Counted from the stretch's first letter, positions 45,931-55,366 are shown. The stretch: 64,000 nt of DNA from PBB1 sp046154125 (GCA_046154125.1 JBJXEJ010000146.1:1-64000); one strand, 5' to 3'. Numbers and translations are program-made. The notes: a model not told the origin generated them from the letters alone.

Positions 45931-46652
45931 TGGGCTGGACCGATCGACTGGCCTGGTTGCCCGAGATTCGGATGCACCATGCCATGGCCATGGTGCTGGC
46001 CATGGCTCTGGCGGTCATCGTCGTGCCGCTGATCACGCCTGAACTCAGGCCGGTCGCAGGGGTGCCGCAACTGGCTGCCAATGTGCCCGCGAGCTTCGGT
46101 GACTGGACGCTGGTGGAAACGCAGCAGGCTCCGATCGACGTCGTCGCGAACGACGGCCGCGGTACGCTGCAGCGGCCCTACGACGACGTGTTGATGCGGA
46201 CCTATCAAAACTCGAAGGGCGAGTCGGTGATGCTGGCGTTGGCCTACGGCCGCGAGCAAAGGCAGGACGTCAAGGTGCATCGCCCCGAGCTTTGCTACAC
46301 GGCGGCCGGATTCCGGGTGGTCTCGAGCAGGGAAGCCGACTTTGGACCCTTGCGTGGAACGGATTCCCTGGTGCGTGGCAAGCGCCTGTACGCCGAAGGC
46401 CGTCACGGAAACGAGGCGGTGAGCTACTGGATTCGAATCGGGGGCGTCTACACCGAGAACGGATGGGACATTCGTCGTCACATCGTCGAGCAGGGATTCC
46501 AGGGGAAGATTCCTGATGGCGTACTGGTTCGTGCCTCACGGCGCGTGGAGAACTTGCATGACGCCGAAGATGCCTGGCCTGTGCTGGAAGCGTTCCTCGA
46601 GGAATTGGTTGCGGCGCTGCCTGCTCAGACGCGCACCTATCTCGTCCGGTGA
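45930..46652 (+). CDS. epsI: EpsI family protein, exosortase-associated
   Basis: Protein of 240 aa with an N-terminal membrane anchor (residues ~17-38) and a periplasmic EpsI domain. It carries the family signature VHRPELCYTAAGF (residues ~111-123), whose cysteine may take part in exosortase-dependent chemistry. EpsI proteins are encoded next to, or fused to, exosortases. The ATG at 45930 shares one base with the xrtB stop; a GTG at 45927 is possible. It ends the locus 72 bp before greB. Confidence 0.9.
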   Translation: MGWTDRLAWLPEIRMHHAMAMVLAMALAVIVVPLITPELRPVAGVPQLAANVPASFGDWTLVETQQAPIDVVANDGRGTLQRPYDDVLMRTYQNSKGESVMLALAYGREQRQDVKVHRPELCYTAAGFRVVSSREADFGPLRGTDSLVRGKRLYAEGRHGNEAVSYWIRIGGVYTENGWDIRRHIVEQGFQGKIPDGVLVRASRRVENLHDAEDAWPVLEAFLEELVAALPAQTRTYLVR

Positions 46653-46724
46653 CGGCCGCTCGGCGGTGAACGATGATCGCGGCAGCGCCCACGCCTGTTG
46701 GCGACACTTTCCGGCAAGTCCGCC

Positions 46725-47294
46725 ATGAACAAAGCCTTCACCAGAGAGTCCGATGACGCCGATGACGATGACGATTCCGGTCCGCCCTCGATGCCTGTCG
46801 GCGTCAAGAACTACGTCACGCCGGCGGGCTATGCCCGGCTGCGCGCCGAGTTGCTGAACCTGCTCGATGTCGAGCGGCCCAAGGTCGTCGACATCGTGTC
46901 CTGGGCGGCGAAGAACGGCGATCGATCGGAAAACGGCGATTACCTCTATGGCAAGAAGCGCTTGCGCGAGATCGACCGCCGCATCCGCTTCCTGACGAAG
47001 CGGCTGGATATCGCCGAAGTGGTCGATCCGTCGGTGCACCACGGTGCCGATCAGGTGTTCTTCGGGTCTACCGTGTGCTACGTGAATGCCCGCGCTGAAG
47101 AGCGCACCGTGACGATCATGGGCGTCGACGAAGCCGACAGCACAGCTGGCGAAATCAGCTGGATCGCGCCCATGGCGCGTGCGCTGCTGGGGGCTCGGGT
47201 GGGTGACGAGGTGAAGGTGCAGACTCCGGCCGGTCTGGACGTGGTCGAGATCCTGGCCGTGACTTACCCGCTCTCGGACAGCCGCGCAGGCTGA
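46725..47294 (+). CDS. greB: Transcription elongation factor GreB
   Basis: Secondary-channel factor that rescues backtracked RNA polymerase. The 189-aa protein has the betaproteobacterial MNKAFTRESD N-terminus and an Asp-rich tail (DDADDDDDS) before the coiled coil (~35-110, containing GDRSENGDYLYGKKR) and the C-terminal FKBP-like domain. Both tip acidic residues are kept in the NGD pattern (DRSENGDY). It is convergent with spoT, with 13 bp between stops. The greB-spoT-rpoZ-gmk order is common in Burkholderiales. Confidence 0.93.
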   Translation: MNKAFTRESDDADDDDDSGPPSMPVGVKNYVTPAGYARLRAELLNLLDVERPKVVDIVSWAAKNGDRSENGDYLYGKKRLREIDRRIRFLTKRLDIAEVVDPSVHHGADQVFFGSTVCYVNARAEERTVTIMGVDEADSTAGEISWIAPMARALLGARVGDEVKVQTPAGLDVVEILAVTYPLSDSRAG

Positions 47295-47307
47295 CCTGCA
47301 AGCGCCC

Positions 47308-49587
47308 TCAGGGCTTGATGCGGCTGATGCGCAGCACGGCTGTCGAGCGCTTCAGCGTTCGAATCACCTCGGCCAGATGCAGTCGATCGCGCACGGCGAG
47401 CAGCAATTTCAGCTCGGCGGACTCGGCTGCGGCCTGATCGCCCATGTCGATGTGCGTGATGTCGGCTTCGGCAGCGGCGACTGCCGTGGCCACCTCGGCA
47501 AGCACACCCTTGCCGTTTTTCAGCAGCAGCACGACACCGGTCTCGAAGGAGCGCGTTGGCTGCTCGGCCCAGTCCACTTTCAGCCAGCCTTCGCTGTCGC
47601 GCCCGAGCAAGCGCTTTCCGACCGAACACTCTGCCGTGTGGATCAACAGTCCCTCACCGCGGCCCAGGTAGCCCATGATCGAGTCGCCCGGGATGGGCCG
47701 GCAGCAGGTGGCCAACTGGACCGATGCTCCCTCGCTCCCATCGATCAGGACCATGCCCTGCGACGGGGCCTCGTCTGCGCCGTAGCGGCCCAGCGTCAGG
47801 GTGACTGCGTCGGGGCGCACCCCGCGTTCGGTCAGCAGGCGGGCCAGGCGCTTGGCGACCATCGAGGCGATCTTGCGTCCCACGCCGATGTCGGTCAGCA
47901 GTTCGTCGCGGCTGCGGTTGCCGCTCCAGCGCAACAGCGGTGACCAGACCGGCGAGATGGCGCCGGTGTCGTCGTCCCGCGGCATTTCCATGCCCTCGGC
48001 CCGCAGGGCTTGCGCCAGCATCTTCGAGCCGAGGTCCTGCGACTCCTCCTGCTCCATGGTCTTCAGGTGGTGCCTGATCTTCGATCGGGCACGGCCGGTG
48101 CGGACGAAGTTCAGCCATCCCGGATTCGGGCGAGCGCCTTGCGAAATGACGATGTCGACGACGTCGCCGCTGCGCAACTCGGTGCGCAGGGCAACCGGCT
48201 CGCCGTTGACCTTCGCGGCCACGCAGTGATCGCCGACATCGGAGTGGATGGCGTACGCGAAATCGACGGGCGTGGCGCCCCGCGGCAATGCCAGGATCTT
48301 CGACTTCGGCGTGAACACATACACCGCATCGGGGAACAGATCGATCTTCACGTGCTCGAGGAACTCGGTCGCGTCGCGCGTTTCGTCCTGGATGTCGATC
48401 AGCGACTGCAACCACATCGCGCCGAGTCGCTGCGCTTCCTGCGCATTCGATGCTCCGCTGTGCTTGGTCTTGTACATCCAGTGCGCCGCAATGCCTTTTT
48501 CGGCCACGGCATGCATCGGCTCCGTGCGGATCTGGAACTCGATCGCCGTTCCCAGCGGACTGACCAGTGTGGTGTGCAGGGACTGGTAGCCATTGCCCTT
48601 CGGGATGGCGATGTAGTCCTTGAACCGGCCGGGCAATGGCTTGTAAAGCTGGTGCAGGACGCCCAGCGCCAGGTAGCACTCGGGCAGTGTGGGGACGACG
48701 ATGCGGAAGCCGAAGATGTCGCTGACCTGCGCAAAGCTCAGGTGCTTCTCAGTCATCTTCCGGTAGATCGAAAACAGGGTTTTCTCGCGGCCGAAGACCT
48801 GCACCTTCAGTTTCGACTGGGCAAACGATTTCTCGACATCCCGCTGAATGCGTTCGACCACGTCGCGACGGTTGCCACGCGCCTTCAGCAACGCCTTGGA
48901 CAACGTGGCATGGCGCCAGGGGCGAAGATGCTCGAACGACAGTTCCTGGAGCTGGCGATATGTCTGGTTCAGTCCGAGCCGGTGTGCGATCGGTGCGTAG
49001 ATGTCCAGCGTTTCGCGTGCGATTCGAACTCGCTTGTCCGAGGCCATCGACTCCATCGTGCGCATGTTGTGCAGTCGGTCTGCCAGCTTGATCAGGATCA
49101 CCCGCACGTCGCGCGCCATGGCCAGGAGCATCTTGCGGAAGGACTCTGCCTGCGACTCCTCGCGCGTCGAGAACTGCAACTTGTCGAGCTTGGTCAGCCC
49201 ATCGACCAATTCAGCCGTGGGCGCGCCGAATCGCTCGATCAATTCGGCCTTGGTGATGCCGCAGTCCTCCATCGCGTCGTGCATCAACGCGGCCATGATC
49301 GCCTGGGCGTCGAGCTTCCACTCGGCACACAGTCCGGCCACGGCGATGGGGTGCGTGATGTAGGGCTCGCCGCTGACGCGGTACTGGCCGAGGTGCGCTT
49401 CGTCCGCGAAGCGATAGGCATCCCGCACCCGGCGAATGTCGGCCGGGTCGAGGTAATCGAGCTTGATGGTCAGCGCATCGAACGATGCCGCTGCAGCGTC
49501 GGTGGGTACGGCTGCGGCGGGCGGTCGTCGCCAGGAGGTCTTGAAAGTCAGAGCCTCTTTGACGCTTTCGATGGTCGGGATGGCCAT
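47308..49587 (-). CDS. spoT: Bifunctional (p)ppGpp synthetase/hydrolase
   Basis: Full-length 759-aa Rel/SpoT enzyme. The hydrolase HD motif is His103-Asp104 with Glu107-Asp108, and YITHP (His79) is present. The synthetase has the bifunctional-type RFKDYIAIPKGNGYQSLHT stretch, with basic RxKD in place of the acidic RelA-type ExDD. TGS (~405-470) and C-terminal ACT (~680-755) regulatory domains follow. AGGAAG precedes the ATG at 49587. It lies 119 bp downstream of rpoZ, beyond a terminator, so it may also have its own promoter. Confidence 0.96.
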   Translation of the reverse strand: MAIPTIESVKEALTFKTSWRRPPAAAVPTDAAAASFDALTIKLDYLDPADIRRVRDAYRFADEAHLGQYRVSGEPYITHPIAVAGLCAEWKLDAQAIMAALMHDAMEDCGITKAELIERFGAPTAELVDGLTKLDKLQFSTREESQAESFRKMLLAMARDVRVILIKLADRLHNMRTMESMASDKRVRIARETLDIYAPIAHRLGLNQTYRQLQELSFEHLRPWRHATLSKALLKARGNRRDVVERIQRDVEKSFAQSKLKVQVFGREKTLFSIYRKMTEKHLSFAQVSDIFGFRIVVPTLPECYLALGVLHQLYKPLPGRFKDYIAIPKGNGYQSLHTTLVSPLGTAIEFQIRTEPMHAVAEKGIAAHWMYKTKHSGASNAQEAQRLGAMWLQSLIDIQDETRDATEFLEHVKIDLFPDAVYVFTPKSKILALPRGATPVDFAYAIHSDVGDHCVAAKVNGEPVALRTELRSGDVVDIVISQGARPNPGWLNFVRTGRARSKIRHHLKTMEQEESQDLGSKMLAQALRAEGMEMPRDDDTGAISPVWSPLLRWSGNRSRDELLTDIGVGRKIASMVAKRLARLLTERGVRPDAVTLTLGRYGADEAPSQGMVLIDGSEGASVQLATCCRPIPGDSIMGYLGRGEGLLIHTAECSVGKRLLGRDSEGWLKVDWAEQPTRSFETGVVLLLKNGKGVLAEVATAVAAAEADITHIDMGDQAAAESAELKLLLAVRDRLHLAEVIRTLKRSTAVLRISRIKP

Positions 49588-49654
49588 CTTCCTAATTTAT
49601 CGCTTATTGAATGCCGCTGACACCCGGCTGTCATGCGGCGCGAGGTGGTGCAAC

Positions 49655-49677
49655 GAAAAACGGCCCCGCAGGGCCGT
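49655..49677 (-). terminator. Intrinsic terminator after rpoZ
   Basis: Read on the reverse strand, a 7-bp GC-rich stem (ACGGCCC pairing with GGGCCGT) with a 4-nt loop is followed by TTTTT. It lies about 30 bp after the rpoZ stop and upstream of spoT. It would end most gmk-rpoZ transcripts, with possible read-through into spoT. Confidence 0.75.
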
Positions 49678-49706
49678 TGATTCGAAGGACTGGGCAGTGT
49701 CGCGGG

Positions 49707-49910
49707 TCAGACAGGGACCTTGCGCAGCATCTCGATACCGACCTCGCCCGCTGCGATCTCGCGCAGCGCGGTCACACCCGGCTTGTTCTTTGTCTCAATT
49801 TTGGGAGCGTGCCCCTGACTCAGCATGCGGGCGCGATAGGTGGCGGCGAGCACCAACTGAAAACGGTTGGGGATGTGAACGAGGCAATCTTCAACGGTAA
49901 TGCGGGCCAT
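49707..49910 (-). CDS. rpoZ: RNA polymerase omega subunit
   Basis: Small 67-aa subunit that binds the beta-prime C-terminus and is part of one (p)ppGpp site. The N-terminal MARITVEDCL and central NRFQLVLAATYRARML are conserved; the C-terminus has the NKPGVTALREIAAGEVG segment and ends shortly after, as in Betaproteobacteria. The ATG at 49910 is preceded by a CTGGAG ribosome site; the frame extends to 49958 without conserved sequence. It follows gmk by 44 bp. Confidence 0.96.
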   Translation of the reverse strand: MARITVEDCLVHIPNRFQLVLAATYRARMLSQGHAPKIETKNKPGVTALREIAAGEVGIEMLRKVPV

Positions 49911-49954
49911 TCGGTGCTCCAGAGGTATGACGGTGTCGCGGCCCCGGCGAAACC

Positions 49955-50578
49955 TCACTCGAGAAGGTTCAGGGCCCGGAAAACGGCCGGTTTGTTCTTC
50001 GCCAGCACTGCGTAGCGCAGCCGCTGCGAATGAACGATGGTTTTCAGGTCGAAAACCGCCGTTTCGAACAGGGCATTGATGATAACAAAGTCGAAATGTC
50101 GGGCCTGGGCAACCTCGAGCCGTGCGTTCACGAGTCGCTGTGCGATCACATCCGGGTGGTCCTCGCCGCGGCGGTTCAGACGTTGGGCCAGTTCCTCATA
50201 GCTGGGAGGCAGGATGAAAACGAGCACCGCGCTGGGGTACAGCCGCTTGATCTGGAGGGCACCTTGCCAGTCGATTTCCAGAACCACATCCTGGCCCCGT
50301 GAAATGCGGCTCTCTATCGCCGCACGGGAGGTACCGTAGAGGTTGCCATGTACCTCGGCCCACTCGAGGAAATCCCCGGCCGTGATTTTCGAGCGGAACG
50401 TCGGCTCGTCGACGAAATGGTATTCGCGGCCATCCTGCTCCTGGCCCCGCGGGGCTCGCGTGGTGTGCGACACCGACACGCCCAAATGAGAGTCGAGCTC
50501 CAGCAAGGCCTTGACCAGGCTGGATTTTCCGGCGCCGCTGGGCGCTGCGACCACGAACAGACTGCCTGCTTGCTGCAT
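49955..50578 (-). CDS. gmk: Guanylate kinase
   Basis: Phosphorylates GMP to GDP. The 207-aa protein has the P-loop APSGAGKSS (~12-20), the GMP-binding HTTRAPRGQEQDGREYHFV block (~40-58), LEIDWQGALQIK and LARLEVAQARHFDFVIIN-type C-terminal sequence. The ATG at 50578 is the family start (MQQAGSLFVV); an upstream ATG at 50617 adds 13 unconserved residues. It is divergent from prsR, with about 210 bp between the starts. Confidence 0.96.
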   Translation of the reverse strand: MQQAGSLFVVAAPSGAGKSSLVKALLELDSHLGVSVSHTTRAPRGQEQDGREYHFVDEPTFRSKITAGDFLEWAEVHGNLYGTSRAAIESRISRGQDVVLEIDWQGALQIKRLYPSAVLVFILPPSYEELAQRLNRRGEDHPDVIAQRLVNARLEVAQARHFDFVIINALFETAVFDLKTIVHSQRLRYAVLAKNKPAVFRALNLLE

Positions 50579-50787
50579 GGGCGTTTGACTCCCCGTTGAC
50601 GGCCTGAACGCTGGCATCGCACTGCAGGCCCCGCTTATGCTTGATATGACACGATTGTTGACGCATCTTCCCCAACTGACAGGGGTTGCATGGCAAGAGA
50701 GCCGTGTACGCTTCTCGTTGCTGGCGAATAACTGCGCTGGTCAGCGTTTTTTGTTGTGCAAAGCCGCCCACTACCTGTTCCATCACC

Positions 50788-52182
50788 ATGACATCGGAAA
50801 CGCGACCCTTGCTGCTGATTGTGGAGGATGACCCCGCGCTTCAGAAACAGATCAAATGGTCGCTGGATCGTTTCGAATCTGTCACCGCCGATGATCGGAC
50901 GAGTGCGCTGGCTCAGTTTCGACGCCACTCGCCGGCCGTCGTGACGATGGACCTGGGCTTGCCACCCAATCCGGATTCCGTGGATGAAGGGTTCAAGCTG
51001 CTGGGGCAGATGATCGAGATCAACCCGGACGTCAAGGTCATCGTTCTGACCGGACAAAACGACCAATCCAACGCGCTTCGGGCGATCGATCTCGGTGCTT
51101 ACGACTTTCTGGCCAAACCGTTCGATCCTGATGTGCTGGGGCTGATCATCAGCAGGGCCTTCTGCCTTTTTGATCTGCAAAAGGAAAACCGCCGCCTGCG
51201 GGAAATGCAGCAGCCCGACCCACAGGGCGGGCTGATCACGCGGGATCAGGGGTTGCTTCGGATCTGCCGGACCATCGAGAAAGTCGCCCCGAGCAATGCA
51301 ACCGTGCTACTGCTTGGTGAAAGCGGTACCGGCAAGGAGGTGCTCGCGCAGTCGCTGCACCATGCGTCCAGGCGAACGGGAAAATTTGTGGCCATCAACT
51401 GCGCCGCCATACCCGAGAACCTGCTCGAAAGCGAGTTGTTCGGCTACGAGAAGGGCGCTTTCACCGGCGCCGCGAAGACCACGGTCGGACGGATCGAGAC
51501 GGCCAACGGCGGCACGCTGATGCTCGACGAAATCGGCGATCTTCCGATGGCACTGCAGGCCAAGTTGCTGCGCTTCCTGCAGGAGCGGACGATCGAGCGC
51601 ATCGGCGGCCGCCAGGAGATACCCGTCGACGTGCGAGTGGTTTGTGCCACCCACCAGGATCTGGCGGAGTTCATCAAGACCAGTCGCTTCCGCCAGGACC
51701 TCTACTACCGCTTGGCAGAGATCGTGGTCGACATTCCTCCGCTGCGCGCGCGTCAGGGGGATGCGGTGCTGCTGGCTCAGGCCTTTCTGCGCCGATTTGC
51801 GCGTGAACAGAACCGCAGCACGATGGGTTACGCCGACGACGCGTTGGCCGCGATCGAGGCCTATGCCTGGCCCGGCAATGTGCGGGAACTGCTCAATGCC
51901 ATCAAGCGCGTATCGATCATGGCGGAGGGCAACCGAGTGACCGCCGAAGACCTCGGGCTGCCAAGGAGTTCTGGCGAATCGTCCGACCTCGAGTCCAGCC
52001 TCGATTTGCGTGTGGTGCGTGACAAGGCGGAGAGGGGCGCCATCGTGTCCGCCCTGGCGCGTTCGGATGGGAACGTCGTGAGGGCGTCGGAAATACTCGG
52101 CGTGACTCGCCCAACCCTGTATGACCTGATGCGCCGACTGGCGATTCAGTGGAAAGGCGTGGAGCCGCCCGCTGCCCGGTGA
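50788..52182 (+). CDS. prsR: Sigma-54-dependent response regulator PrsR (PEP-CTERM-box type)
   Basis: NtrC-type activator of 464 aa. The receiver domain spans residues ~5-125 with phospho-acceptor Asp55 (TMDLGLP). The AAA+ sigma-54 interaction domain has Walker A GESGTGKE (from Gly177) and the GAFTGA loop (223-228). The C-terminal Fis-type HTH is NVVRASEILGVTRPTLYDL. PrsR homologues with PrsK control PEP-CTERM genes in floc-forming Betaproteobacteria such as Zoogloea. Its cognate PrsK is 5.7 kb away. The ATG at 50788 is assumed; the frame opens earlier without conserved sequence. Confidence 0.91.
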   Translation: MTSETRPLLLIVEDDPALQKQIKWSLDRFESVTADDRTSALAQFRRHSPAVVTMDLGLPPNPDSVDEGFKLLGQMIEINPDVKVIVLTGQNDQSNALRAIDLGAYDFLAKPFDPDVLGLIISRAFCLFDLQKENRRLREMQQPDPQGGLITRDQGLLRICRTIEKVAPSNATVLLLGESGTGKEVLAQSLHHASRRTGKFVAINCAAIPENLLESELFGYEKGAFTGAAKTTVGRIETANGGTLMLDEIGDLPMALQAKLLRFLQERTIERIGGRQEIPVDVRVVCATHQDLAEFIKTSRFRQDLYYRLAEIVVDIPPLRARQGDAVLLAQAFLRRFAREQNRSTMGYADDALAAIEAYAWPGNVRELLNAIKRVSIMAEGNRVTAEDLGLPRSSGESSDLESSLDLRVVRDKAERGAIVSALARSDGNVVRASEILGVTRPTLYDLMRRLAIQWKGVEPPAAR

Positions 52183-52192
52183 ACCCGTGAGA

Positions 52193-52984
52193 TCAACGCA
52201 CTGCGCTGAGAAGGCGCAGCACAAATTCAATCGGTATGGCGTAACTGATGCCTGACGGCTGACTCAAGGCAGACTCGCGTGTGCCCTTGAGCGCCACCAT
52301 GTTGACCACACCCACGACGGTTCCGGTCTCGGCGTCAAACAGAGGTCCTCCGCTGTTTCCTGGGTATGCGGTGGCGTCGAGCTGGATGAACTCGAAGGCG
52401 CCTTCCTTGATGCGGTTGATGGCTCTGGCATCGAGTTGTTGTGAGGTCGGGCTGGGCAGCGCCACGGAGGTGATGGCAGACACCGAGCCGCGGTGCGTCA
52501 CCGGCGTCAGGCCCAGGGCACTGCCCAAGGGGAACCCCATGAACGCCACCAGTTGCCCTTCACGTACCGAATTGGGCTGGGCCAGGTCGACCGAAGGCAG
52601 CGGGGCGCCTTCGAAGCGCAGCAGTGCCAGGTCATGAGCCTTGTCTACGTGGATCACTTCGGCTCGGCGGACGCCAGACTGACCCGAGCCGCCGATCGCA
52701 TGAACAACCACGTTGCTGTCGTCATATGTGTCGCTGTTTCGTCCGATCACATGCGCATTGGTCACCAACAGATTTCCGTCTCCGACGACGAAGCCGGTGC
52801 CGCTGAAGCCGAAACGCGGACTTTGGGTTTCCTTGTAAAACCCGACTGCCATCACCGATGGCTTGATCCTAGTGATCAGTCCGGGTAGCGCATCCGCTGC
52901 TGTCGCCAGACACGTCCAAGCCATCAATGCCGTGCCCAGGATGCCCCTCATGGCAGACCGGTTCAATGTCGGAATCAGTTTCAT
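52193..52984 (-). CDS. Periplasmic trypsin-like serine protease (no PDZ)
   Basis: Secreted S1-fold protease of 263 aa with a signal peptide (cleavage near ATAA, ~residue 30). The catalytic triad is clear: His in LVTNAHVIG (~76), Asp in KAHDLALLRF (~113) and Ser in YPGNSGGP (~210). It resembles DegP/Do proteases but has no PDZ domain. It is the last gene of the reverse-strand block, 113 bp after the nucleotidyltransferase gene, and is convergent with prsR. Its role there is unknown; processing of the exported cysteine-rich protein of the block is one possibility. Confidence 0.84.
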   Translation of the reverse strand: MKLIPTLNRSAMRGILGTALMAWTCLATAADALPGLITRIKPSVMAVGFYKETQSPRFGFSGTGFVVGDGNLLVTNAHVIGRNSDTYDDSNVVVHAIGGSGQSGVRRAEVIHVDKAHDLALLRFEGAPLPSVDLAQPNSVREGQLVAFMGFPLGSALGLTPVTHRGSVSAITSVALPSPTSQQLDARAINRIKEGAFEFIQLDATAYPGNSGGPLFDAETGTVVGVVNMVALKGTRESALSQPSGISYAIPIEFVLRLLSAVR

Positions 52985-53097
52985 GACCAGTTCACTCCAA
53001 GTGCCGAGCAACCCGAGTGCCTCTCCAAAAGGCCTGTGTATGGTGGCCGCGGAGCGGAATCAAAGTTGCTCAAGGCCATAGCGAAGTTTGACTCAGT

Positions 53098-54180
53098 TCA
53101 TTCCGTATCTTCTGACCACATGCGCATCAGTGCTTTCCGGGTCAGGTGAGGAACCACCAGGTGCATGGGCATGCGCAGATGATGCGCACGCACATACAGC
53201 ATCCAACGCGCCAGTCCCGTGAAACGCCCGTCGCAACTGGGATGGTCTGGTCGCAGGGCCAATTCCAACAGGTTCGACATCAGCCTGCGCGTAAGCACGC
53301 TGCGGTCCAACGACGTCGCACGAGCCTCAAGAGGCACCGGTGGGCTGGTCGAGAACAATCTTTTGAGATGAATCAGCGCATGCGACAGCGGAATCTGCAA
53401 CCCGAGTTGCACAGATCGGTCCAGCAATTCATCCCAGAAGTCGGCGCTTTCGCTGAAGTGAATCATCAGATCGTTCATGTCCAGCAGGTCACGCAACCCA
53501 TGACCGAACTCGCCTTCCAGGAACAGATGCGCCGCGCTGTGGAGAACCATGTCGACTGGGCTCAGTGTGTAGAGGCCAGGATGCCCAGGGATCGCTTGGA
53601 TTCGAGTCAGCAGTTTTGCCCCATCGACCTTGAAACGGGATGTCGGTGGCGTGATCGTGTGGTGGACATCGATGGAGGTCCCGCGCTGAACATGGCGCAG
53701 CGGCGGCAGCTCGTGCATCCACTGACGGTAGTACCGATCGTTGTAGGCATCACGCTCTTCGCTGATCCAGCCGGCGGCGAACAAAGCGGACTCGACATCC
53801 GTCAGCTTCGACGGTTCGACCAGGATATCTATGTCGCTGAAGATGCGTCCGCGTGCCGCAGGAAGCCCTGCCAGCAGGTAAGCCGCACCCTTCAGCATGA
53901 CAACAGGCGTGTCGACCTTGGCCAACGCCCGACGGATGCAGTCCGCTTCCCACCTGACTTCGTGCCACTGTCTGCGGGCGATGACGAGGCCGCTTTCCAG
54001 GTGACAGCGGGGCCCGCTGGGCACGTCTTTCAGCCAGTCTCGTTCAGCGAAGTGTTGTGCCAATCGCCCCTGCAGTCGTGCTTGTCGCGCTTGGCCGAGG
54101 ATCAGTTCCCATTCGCGAGGACTGAATGTCGGTTGGCGGGTAGGGGCGGCCCAGACGCCCGATAGCAGATCCTGCTTCAA
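53098..54180 (-). CDS. Nucleotidyltransferase family protein, HPr-rel-A locus
   Basis: Predicted 360-aa nucleotidyltransferase-fold protein of the uncharacterised NTP_transf_5 type. The metal-binding DxD is Asp116/Asp118 in IFSDIDILV, with LKGAAYLL (Lys97-Gly98) before it, the place where these proteins keep a substrate-contact lysine. The helical C-terminal half lacks a known domain. I place the start at TTG 54180, giving a TTGA overlap with the HprK-related gene; the longer frame from 54255 would overlap by 79 nt. Nucleotidyl transfer (to protein or small molecule) is the likely chemistry; the target is unknown. Confidence 0.8.
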   Translation of the reverse strand: MKQDLLSGVWAAPTRQPTFSPREWELILGQARQARLQGRLAQHFAERDWLKDVPSGPRCHLESGLVIARRQWHEVRWEADCIRRALAKVDTPVVMLKGAAYLLAGLPAARGRIFSDIDILVEPSKLTDVESALFAAGWISEERDAYNDRYYRQWMHELPPLRHVQRGTSIDVHHTITPPTSRFKVDGAKLLTRIQAIPGHPGLYTLSPVDMVLHSAAHLFLEGEFGHGLRDLLDMNDLMIHFSESADFWDELLDRSVQLGLQIPLSHALIHLKRLFSTSPPVPLEARATSLDRSVLTRRLMSNLLELALRPDHPSCDGRFTGLARWMLYVRAHHLRMPMHLVVPHLTRKALMRMWSEDTE

Positions 54181-55094
54181 GACCTGCGACAAGTGGCTAG
54201 CGAGTCGAAAATGTGAACGGCGTCGTCCAGCGAGCTGTACTCGAAGTCGTAGCAATCGCTGTGGTCCACCACTTCAGCCAGCGCGTTGAAACCGGATGCG
54301 CCAAGCAATCCATAGTTGAATGCATTGCGACCCAGTTCGAGCATGCTGTCAGCGCGCGAACGCGGCGTCAGCTTGGCTGAAGCGTCGGCGACGTATTTGG
54401 GAAAGATCACCCATCCTGGGCGGGCCGTCGAGTTCATGCGATCCAGGTGGTGTTTCTCGACCTTCATCAGGCCAACCGATCCCTTGGATGTATCGTGAAC
54501 GACATCACTGAAGACGGCACTTGGCGCGAAGTTCCTGATGATCTCGAGAGATTCATTTTTCAGACTCACGGGACGGCACAGTGGCACGATTTCGCCATCG
54601 AGCGGTGAAATCAACGTCATTTCATCCGAAAGCAGCCGCCATCCACGGTGAATCAATGCGGCGCACAGCGTGCTCTTTCCTGACCCGGGTGGTGCAGGAA
54701 GAATGGCAGCCAGGCCATCACGCTCGATCACGGCGGCGTGGAGCATCAAGTACTGATGTGCTTGCGTCGAGATACACCAGTTCATCGCCCATTCCAGCAG
54801 CGGGTAGGCATGGCTGATGGGCAGAGGCTTGAATGGCGAGCCGCCATCGCAAACGAAGCGCACTTGTGGATGCACCCACCGGTGCAAGCCGATCCCACGT
54901 TCCATGCGCATGTCGAAGTCGACGAATGTTTCGTCTTTGACCAAGTGATGGTCCGCGTAGAGCAGATGAAGCCCCTTCGCCACCGAATCAATAGCTGAGC
55001 GAATCCTAAAGACGAATGGCCCGGTCTGAATCGGGAGTCCTTTCCTGCTGACACGTTGACTGAAGTCACTCCAATCCAGCGACGAAAGCCTCAT
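54177..55094 (-). CDS. HprK-related kinase A
   Basis: Member of a family resembling the C-terminal kinase of HPr kinase/phosphorylase, 305 aa. The P-loop is PAPPGSGKST (Gly137-Thr142) and a Walker-B-like acidic segment LLSDEMTLI follows (Asp157, Glu158). The true HPr kinase N-terminal domain is absent, and no HPr or other PTS protein is encoded in this window. The ATG at 55094 overlaps the PqqD-like stop (ATGA), and its own stop overlaps the TTG start of the nucleotidyltransferase, so the three genes are one translation unit. Target unknown. Confidence 0.87.
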   Translation of the reverse strand: MRLSSLDWSDFSQRVSRKGLPIQTGPFVFRIRSAIDSVAKGLHLLYADHHLVKDETFVDFDMRMERGIGLHRWVHPQVRFVCDGGSPFKPLPISHAYPLLEWAMNWCISTQAHQYLMLHAAVIERDGLAAILPAPPGSGKSTLCAALIHRGWRLLSDEMTLISPLDGEIVPLCRPVSLKNESLEIIRNFAPSAVFSDVVHDTSKGSVGLMKVEKHHLDRMNSTARPGWVIFPKYVADASAKLTPRSRADSMLELGRNAFNYGLLGASGFNALAEVVDHSDCYDFEYSSLDDAVHIFDSLATCRRS

Positions 55095-55366
55095 CCAGAT
55101 TCGATTTCTATCAGGGTGGCTGCAATCAATTGCTCGACAACGCCGGGTAAGGCATTTGAAATCGAGCTAACGGTTAGCGACGTGTACTCGGATATTTTTG
55201 ATGTTAGCTGATCGTGCCTGACGATACCATCTTCCATACAGAGTAGTGCGCAAGCCGATAGTGGGCTCAGTAAATGAGTTTGACCTGAGTTTTCATCGAA
55301 AACAACATACTCATTATTCCATTGCCGCCAATGCAGCCGAGTAGAAGTAAGAAGTTTTACTTTCAC
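55091..55366 (-). CDS. PqqD-like peptide-recognition protein, HPr-rel-A locus
   Basis: Protein of 91 aa resembling the PqqD/RRE winged-helix fold, which binds precursor peptides or leaders. A beta-strand-rich N-terminal half (YVVFDENSGQTHLLSPLSAC) and helices follow, as in PqqD proteins. The start is GTG at 55366, with a weak ribosome site. Its stop overlaps the HprK-related ATG by 4 nt. It lies 40 bp after the ten-cysteine exported protein, a possible partner. Function inferred from family; locus name from known HPr-rel-A annotation. Confidence 0.8.
   Translation of the reverse strand: MKVKLLTSTRLHWRQWNNEYVVFDENSGQTHLLSPLSACALLCMEDGIVRHDQLTSKISEYTSLTVSSISNALPGVVEQLIAATLIEIESG

Noticed and set aside
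50610..50630. Sigma-54-like TGGCAT with CTGCA upstream of prsR
   Set aside because: GG and GC are separated by 9 bp, not 10; RpoN spacing is strict.
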